This document shows, piece by piece, positions 7,327 to 11,745 of a stretch of 11,745 nt of DNA. The position numbers were made by a program, and so were the translations under genes. The stretch comes from an uncultured Elusimicrobium sp. (GTDB lineage: Bacteria; Elusimicrobiota; Elusimicrobia; Elusimicrobiales; Elusimicrobiaceae), in assembly GCA_946061795.1 (NCBI GenBank), contig CAMGSK010000031.1, positions 1-11,745 of the forward strand, read 5' to 3'. The notes below the pieces were generated by a model, which had not been told where the DNA came from, made no database searches, and saw only the letters and a list, made by a program, of their open reading frames with translations. How positions within the stretch are numbered: position 1 is the first letter of the stretch; each line of letters begins with the position of its first letter.

Positions 7327-8460
7327 TTATTTAAACGTGGACAGACCCGTCTTTTGTTGTAAATATCCTTTTAAGCCGGATTGGTCGCTGCTGTGCAACA
7401 TGGCTTCCTGGAAAGAAATTTTCTTTTGGATATACAAGTCGCCCAGCGTCTGGTTCATGGTAATCATGCCCATACCGACGTTGGTCTGCATGGTGCTCAT
7501 GATTTGCTCGGCCTTTCCGTCGCGGATTAAGTTGCGCACGGCGGAGTTGGCAATCAGCACTTCGGCCGCCATGACGCGCTTTCCGTCCAAGCCCATCAAC
7601 AACTGCTGGGAAACGATGGCTTCCAACACAAACGAAAGCTGCGTGCGGACCTGCGGCTGCTGGTTGGCGGGGAACACGTCAATAATACGGTTGATGGACT
7701 GAATGGCGTCGTTGGTGTGCAAAGTGGCAAACACCAGGTGACCCGTTTCCGCCAGCGTCAGACAGGCTTCAATGGTTTCAATATCGCGCAACTCGCCCAC
7801 CAGAATGATGTCGGGGTCTTCGCGCAGGAAGTGTTTCAGTGCGGCTTGGAAAGATTTGGTATCCGCACCCACTTCACGCTGGTTGACGATACTGCGTTTA
7901 TGCGGGTGCACGAACTCAATGGGGTCCTCCACCGTGATAATATGGTTGCTTTCGTGCATGTTCAAATAGTTGATCATACTGGCCAAAGAGGTGGATTTAC
8001 CCGAACCGGTGGCCCCGGTCACCAGCACCAGGCCTTTGTTAAGCTTCATCAAATTGTACAGCACGGAAGGAAGCCCCAATTCTTCAAAGCTTTTAAAGTC
8101 ATTGGGAATGGAACGCAAAGCGGCGGCCACGCAGCCCTTTTGCTTATACACGTTAACGCGCAAACGGCCCAAATTTTTTAAACCGAACGAAAAATCGCAC
8201 TCCAGCGTCTCTTCAAACTGCTGGCGCTGTTCGTCATTCATAATGGAATAAATCAAACGCTGTGCTTCTTCCGGCGTGAGCGCTTCGTACTGGGAGAGCT
8301 GATACAGCCGGCCCTGAATGCGCAGCACCGGAGGAACGCCTACCGTCAGGTGAATATCGGACGCGTTGTTCTTTTTCATAATTTGGAACAAATCGTCCAT
8401 AATGATGGTTTTATATTTACCGGTTTCTTCCGTCGTTGTATTTTGTGCGTTCTCCGCCAT
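7327..8460 (-). CDS. pilT: Type IV pilus retraction ATPase PilT
   Basis: PilT is the cytoplasmic hexameric ATPase that depolymerises type IV pili, powering twitching, surface sensing and DNA uptake. The 377-residue product has the N-terminal PAS-like domain (MDDLFQIMKKNNASDIHL, from residue 21) and the secretion ATPase core: Walker A GATGSGKST (149-157), Asp box ITVEDPIEF (175-183), Walker B DPDIILVGELRD (215-226) and His box TGHLVFATLHTND (239-251). AVRNLIRDGK (307-316) corresponds to the AIRNLIRE motif that marks PilT off from PilB/GspE extension ATPases. The start at 8460 has GAGG 6 nt upstream; this leaves a 20-residue polar N-terminal extension (NTTTEE) ahead of the usual PilT start, and the ATG at residue 21 has no ribosome site. 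The gene follows the GYF-like membrane protein gene by 11 nt. No other pilus genes lie in the window. Confidence 0.95.
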   Translation of the reverse strand: MAENAQNTTTEETGKYKTIIMDDLFQIMKKNNASDIHLTVGVPPVLRIQGRLYQLSQYEALTPEEAQRLIYSIMNDEQRQQFEETLECDFSFGLKNLGRLRVNVYKQKGCVAAALRSIPNDFKSFEELGLPSVLYNLMKLNKGLVLVTGATGSGKSTSLASMINYLNMHESNHIITVEDPIEFVHPHKRSIVNQREVGADTKSFQAALKHFLREDPDIILVGELRDIETIEACLTLAETGHLVFATLHTNDAIQSINRIIDVFPANQQPQVRTQLSFVLEAIVSQQLLMGLDGKRVMAAEVLIANSAVRNLIRDGKAEQIMSTMQTNVGMGMITMNQTLGDLYIQKKISFQEAMLHSSDQSGLKGYLQQKTGLSTFK

Positions 8461-8466
8461 AACAAC

Positions 8467-8470
8467 CCTC
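8467..8470 (-). promoter_or_regulatory. Ribosome binding site of pilT
   Basis: GAGG, within AGAGAGGG, lies 6 nt before the ATG at 8460 and just after the TAG stop of the upstream gene (8474-8472). It supports the longer pilT start with the polar N-terminal extension. Confidence 0.7.
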
Positions 8471-8471
8471 T

Positions 8472-10193
8472 CTAATCTCTGATTTTGCCCACCAAATCCA
8501 GTGTAATATTATTTAGCGCGCCGGTCAATTTCTTTTTGGATACGTCCGTCTGAAAAATATATACGATAGGTTCTTTGCGCGCTTTGGCCAGGCGGTATTT
8601 CACCACATATACGTTGCGGTGCAGCGGCTCCGAAGACCATGCGGAGGAATACCCCGCCGCCAGTTCGGCCGCGTAGCGTTTGTTTAAATATTCTTCCACA
8701 GTGCCGCGCCCTTTGCCCAGCTCATGCCGCTGGGCCACTTGCTTGGACAATTCCAGCGGATCCGTCGGTTCGGAAGGAGTTTGCACCGCGGGTACCTGCG
8801 GAACAACAGGTTCGGGACGGGCTGTTTCCGCCGCCGGCGGCACGGGAACGGCCGACTCCTCGGCCGGACGGGGCGATACATTCGGATTGGACGCAAGCTG
8901 AGAAGCGGACAACCGCAACAGTACGCCCGCCAAAAGGATAAGCACGCCAAGAATAAAAAAGAGCTGTTTTCCCTTTCCGTGTTTTTGTTCCTTCGGAGTA
9001 AATACGGGGGCGGAGGAGTCTGCGGAGGAAGAGGCCGCCGTTTGCTCCCGTTCCAACGGTTCTACGGCTTTAATCGGCTCTACGAGGTCCGATTCTTCTT
9101 TTTTTACATCCAGTTTTCCGTCTAAAATGGTGGTGACGGCGTCCGGCGTTTTCGGCTCTTTCGGGGCGGAATACGCCGGAAAATTCCCAGACGAAGGAAA
9201 ATTTTGATTAACGGACGGAAGCCGCGCCTCTTCTTTTGCGGAAGCGTCATCCGGCCCAGAGGAAGCAGAAACGTCTGTTCCGTCAGCGGCCTTTTCGTCC
9301 TTTTGCGGCGGGAGCGGCTCCAACGTCACGCCGGCGTCTTGTGCGGCGGCGGTTGTTCCCGTCGGAAGCGCATTTTCAGCGGGAGACTTCAGGCTGACGT
9401 TTTCCAGCTCTTTAGCAGGCTGAGACGGGAAGGCCGCAGGTTCCGCCGATTCCAAAAAGGTTTGGGACGGCTCGGCGGGTACGGAAGAAAACGCATCAAA
9501 CGGGTCTTTTAATTCTTCCTCCGAAACGGGACCTGCGGGAGGTTCCGTTTTTTCAAACTGGCTGCGCATCGCCCGGGAAAGACTCATGTCCGAATTTTCT
9601 TTGGCGTCGGGAATGCCTAAAATATTTCCCAAATCCCCGCTGCGGATAGTATTGAAATACTCTTCAATGGGGCTGGGTTTGGCGCCGGATACGGTTTGAA
9701 AATCCACTACGGGCTCTTCCGTCTTCGTATCCTCCGGCGCAGGAGCAGAGACCGCTTGGTCCAGGGTAGCAAAGGTTTCTTTTTTGGCCGCGGCGGTTGT
9801 TTCCTCCAGGCTCTTTTCTTCCGCGGCTTCCAGCAAAATGGCGGAAATAGGGCGGTCGGCCGACAAGGGAGCCGGCTCTTCTTTTTGGAACGGCTCAGGA
9901 GAAGTTTCCAAAACGGCGGGCGGAATATCCGTCTTGCTTTTCACAGGAAGAGGCGGATTCGGCGCAGATTTTTCATTGGACAGGCTCTCGTCCGCAGAAG
10001 ACGCTTCCGTCAGCGGCACCTCCGGCTCAAAGCCAAAGTCCGCGTACGCGCAGGCCTCTTTCCAGTACGCCTCGTCTTCGCTGTGCTCTTCGGGGCAAAC
10101 AAACGTATGGGGGCCGAACCCGGACCGGAGAGAAATTTCCTCCGCCGTCAGAGGTCCCACTACGTCGCCGCTCTCAAAGAGACAATATTTCAT
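8472..10193 (-). CDS. GYF-like domain, single-span membrane protein with long disordered linker (unknown function)
   Basis: I do not recognise a named family for the whole 573-residue protein. Residues 1-55 resemble the GYF_2 (DUF4339) fold: KYCLFESGDVVGPLTAEEI, then HTFVCPE and AYWKEA, matching the family's x-GP-x-(S/T)-x-E-E-L layout. Residues 56-405 are acidic, rich in P, A, E, S and T, and probably disordered, except for an ordered-looking island at about 172-212 (PSPIEEYFNTIRSGDLGNIL and following). One membrane helix spans about 411-428 (LFFILGVLILLAGVLL) after a basic KHGKGK, so the long N-terminal part should be cytoplasmic. A second Pro-rich stretch (about 435-480) leads to a small C-terminal domain (about 481-573) probably in the periplasm. 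Its ATG lies 5 nt after the gltX stop with no clear Shine-Dalgarno sequence, so it is probably translated by coupling; pilT follows 11 nt later. A role near the pilus machinery is inference from position only. Confidence 0.85.
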   Translation of the reverse strand: MKYCLFESGDVVGPLTAEEISLRSGFGPHTFVCPEEHSEDEAYWKEACAYADFGFEPEVPLTEASSADESLSNEKSAPNPPLPVKSKTDIPPAVLETSPEPFQKEEPAPLSADRPISAILLEAAEEKSLEETTAAAKKETFATLDQAVSAPAPEDTKTEEPVVDFQTVSGAKPSPIEEYFNTIRSGDLGNILGIPDAKENSDMSLSRAMRSQFEKTEPPAGPVSEEELKDPFDAFSSVPAEPSQTFLESAEPAAFPSQPAKELENVSLKSPAENALPTGTTAAAQDAGVTLEPLPPQKDEKAADGTDVSASSGPDDASAKEEARLPSVNQNFPSSGNFPAYSAPKEPKTPDAVTTILDGKLDVKKEESDLVEPIKAVEPLEREQTAASSSADSSAPVFTPKEQKHGKGKQLFFILGVLILLAGVLLRLSASQLASNPNVSPRPAEESAVPVPPAAETARPEPVVPQVPAVQTPSEPTDPLELSKQVAQRHELGKGRGTVEEYLNKRYAAELAAGYSSAWSSEPLHRNVYVVKYRLAKARKEPIVYIFQTDVSKKKLTGALNNITLDLVGKIRD

Positions 10194-10198
10194 GCCCG

Positions 10199-11662
10199 TT
10201 ATTTACAATAAGACAGGGCGGCCGTCAAACGGCGCACCACCGTATCTTTTCCCATGTATTCCAACATTTTAAACAGCGTCGGTCCGTGCGTGCGGCCGGA
10301 TACGGCCACGCGGACGGGGTGAAACACCTGGCCCGCTTTATAGCCGTTTCCTTTGGCAAACCCGCGCGCGGCGGCTTCCAGAGAAGCTTCGGTAAAATCA
10401 GCCAGTTCACCGTATGTTTTAATCATGCCTTCCAGCACGGCTTTGGCTTCCGGTTTGCCGAACACTTTTTCCAAGGCTTCCGCTTCAAAAACCGGTTCTT
10501 CAAAGAAAAAGCGGATCAAATCAGGAATTTCCGTCAAAAGTTTATATTTTTCCTGTTCCAAGCCCACAATGCCTTCCAGCCGCTCGCGCGACACTTTGCT
10601 CACGTCAATGCCCGCTTTTTCAATAAACGGCATGGCGTAGTCGGTCAATTTCGCAATCGGCGTTTGGCGGATGTATTCGCCGTTCATCCAGTTCAGCTTT
10701 TCCGGGTCCATGACGGCCGGGCTGGGCTGGCAGCCGGAAATATCAAATTTTTCTTCCAATTCTCCTTCGGCGAACAGCTGCTGGGAATCGCTGGTGGCCC
10801 ATCCCAAAAGCGCGAGGTAATTTTTGAGCGCTTCGGGCAAATACCCCATATTGCGGAACTCCACCACATTGGTCGCGCCGTGGCGTTTGGACAATTTCTT
10901 GCCGTCGGGTCCGTGAATCATGGACAGGTGCGCAAACACCGGTTCTTTCCAGCCCAGCGCGCGGTAAATCTGAATCTGGGCGGGCGTATTGGAGATATGG
11001 TCGTCGCCGCGGATGACGTGCGTCATGCGCATGAGGTGGTCGTCCACCACCACGGCAAAGTTATAGGTCGGATAACCGCTGGTTTTTTGGATGACCAAAT
11101 CATACAAATCTTTGCTGGCGAATTTGACGTGCCCGCGGATCATGTCGTCCCACTCCACGTCGCCTTCTTCCGGCATGCGGAAGCGGATGACGTATTTGCG
11201 GCCCTGCGCTTCCAATTCTTTTTGCTGCTCGGGGGTCAAATCCCGGCATTTGCCGCTGTATTTGGGCGGGCGGTGTTCGGCCAGGCATTTCTGGCGGTTG
11301 GCTTCCAGCTCTTCTTCCGTGCAATAGCATTTATACGCTTTGCCTTCGGCAATAAGCTGGTCAATATATTTTTTGTAAATTCCCTGGTCGGCGCGGATAG
11401 CCTGATAATACGGCGCATCCGGGCCCTTGTCGGAGCCGTCGGGCATCGGGCCTTCGTCCCAGTTAAGCTTCATCCACTGCATGCCCTCAAAAATGGCGTC
11501 CGTGGAGGCCTGGGTGGAACGTTCTTCGTCGGTATCCTCAATGCGGAGCAAAAAAGTGCCTTTGTTCTTTTTGGCGAAAAGGTAGTTAAAAAGCGCGGTG
11601 CGCACGCCCCCGATGTGCAAAAATCCCGTCGGCGAAGGGGCGAATCTGACTCTGACTGTCAT
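10199..11662 (-). CDS. gltX: Glutamyl-tRNA synthetase
   Basis: This class Ib synthetase charges tRNA-Glu, and tRNA-Gln too in bacteria that use the amidotransferase route; which applies here cannot be read. The 487-residue length is typical. Visible: RFAPSPTGFLHIGG (6-19, HIGH-type signature); LRIEDTDEERS; a zinc-binding-type insertion with C112, C114 and C139 (CYC and GKCR) as in E. coli GluRS; VIRGDDHISNTP; and KLSKR (256-260, KMSKS-type). The C-terminal helical anticodon-binding part ends with VRVAVSGRTHGPTLFKMLEYMG, a family hallmark. The frame is open 19 codons further upstream, but MTVRVRFAPSPTG is the standard N-terminus and GAGGA lies 7 nt before it. It is followed after 5 nt by the GYF-like gene, so gltX, that gene and pilT probably share a transcript. 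Confidence 0.97.
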   Translation of the reverse strand: MTVRVRFAPSPTGFLHIGGVRTALFNYLFAKKNKGTFLLRIEDTDEERSTQASTDAIFEGMQWMKLNWDEGPMPDGSDKGPDAPYYQAIRADQGIYKKYIDQLIAEGKAYKCYCTEEELEANRQKCLAEHRPPKYSGKCRDLTPEQQKELEAQGRKYVIRFRMPEEGDVEWDDMIRGHVKFASKDLYDLVIQKTSGYPTYNFAVVVDDHLMRMTHVIRGDDHISNTPAQIQIYRALGWKEPVFAHLSMIHGPDGKKLSKRHGATNVVEFRNMGYLPEALKNYLALLGWATSDSQQLFAEGELEEKFDISGCQPSPAVMDPEKLNWMNGEYIRQTPIAKLTDYAMPFIEKAGIDVSKVSRERLEGIVGLEQEKYKLLTEIPDLIRFFFEEPVFEAEALEKVFGKPEAKAVLEGMIKTYGELADFTEASLEAAARGFAKGNGYKAGQVFHPVRVAVSGRTHGPTLFKMLEYMGKDTVVRRLTAALSYCK

Positions 11663-11669
11663 GGTGTTT

Positions 11670-11674
11670 TCCTC
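11670..11674 (-). promoter_or_regulatory. Ribosome binding site that fixes the gltX start
   Basis: GAGGA lies 7 nt before the ATG at 11662. It selects this start over the in-frame ATG at 11719, which has no family similarity. No convincing promoter is visible in the 83 nt upstream to the window edge. Confidence 0.75.
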
Positions 11675-11745
11675 GGTAAAAATAAATATGGGACGAGTTT
11701 TGCGAGCAGATGGTAACATACTTCCAAGACCTTCGCGACAACGGA

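Noticed and set aside
10286..11716. A 476-codon open frame on the plus strand opposite gltX
   Set aside because: It mirrors a certain gltX gene. Its product is a repetitive F/H/R/G-rich string with no motif or ribosome site, as expected from the codon bias of the opposite strand.
11659..11745. A 28-codon minus-strand frame open from the right edge whose TGA overlaps the gltX ATG (ATGA)
   Set aside because: The overlap is attractive, but 28 stop-free codons are expected fairly often by chance, the last part is AT-rich like a leader, and the peptide matches nothing I know. Sequence beyond 11745 would decide.
11675..11745. Possible tRNA or other RNA gene at the right edge
   Set aside because: No T-arm consensus, no acceptor pairing and no CCA end can be found on either strand.

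Overview
The window is a compact chromosomal segment, roughly 50% G+C by eye, from a diderm (outer-membrane) bacterium. The evidence for an outer membrane is an LptE-like lipoprotein (LPS transport) and a PilT retraction ATPase (type IV pili). The genus cannot be read from the sequence. The combination is compatible with a small-genome lineage such as Elusimicrobiota, but that is recollection-level inference only.

Layout: one rightward gene at the left edge, uvrC (27-1367), faces a leftward block that fills the rest. Transcribed right to left, the block first has gltX (11662-10199), a GYF-like single-span membrane protein with a very long linker (10193-8472) and pilT (8460-7327), separated by 5 and 11 nt. 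A 142-nt gap follows, holding a probable terminator with nested stems. Then come a CatB/Vat-type hexapeptide acetyltransferase (7171-6530), xerD (6527-5643), a 77-nt gap, leuS (5565-3052), lptE (3043-2462) and holA (2462-1449). The block closes with a clear intrinsic terminator at 1407-1426, in the convergent gap with uvrC.

How the genes fit together: leuS-lptE-holA is the same order as in Escherichia coli, which supports the otherwise weak LptE call. Stop/start junctions in the block are tight: leuS TAG overlaps the lptE ribosome site, lptE TAA overlaps the holA ATG, and the acetyltransferase TGA lies 2 nt from the xerD start. gltX, the GYF-like gene and pilT look like one transcript, which ties the unrecognised membrane protein to pilus retraction by position only.

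Most of the window is housekeeping (DNA repair, replication, tRNA charging, chromosome dimer resolution, envelope assembly). I see no CRISPR array, insertion sequence, prophage, toxin-antitoxin pair or tRNA/rRNA gene. The items most worth a second look are a UvrC that lacks the C-terminal helix-hairpin-helix module, the acetyltransferase with a remodelled acceptor-side region joined to xerD, and the GYF-like protein next to pilT.
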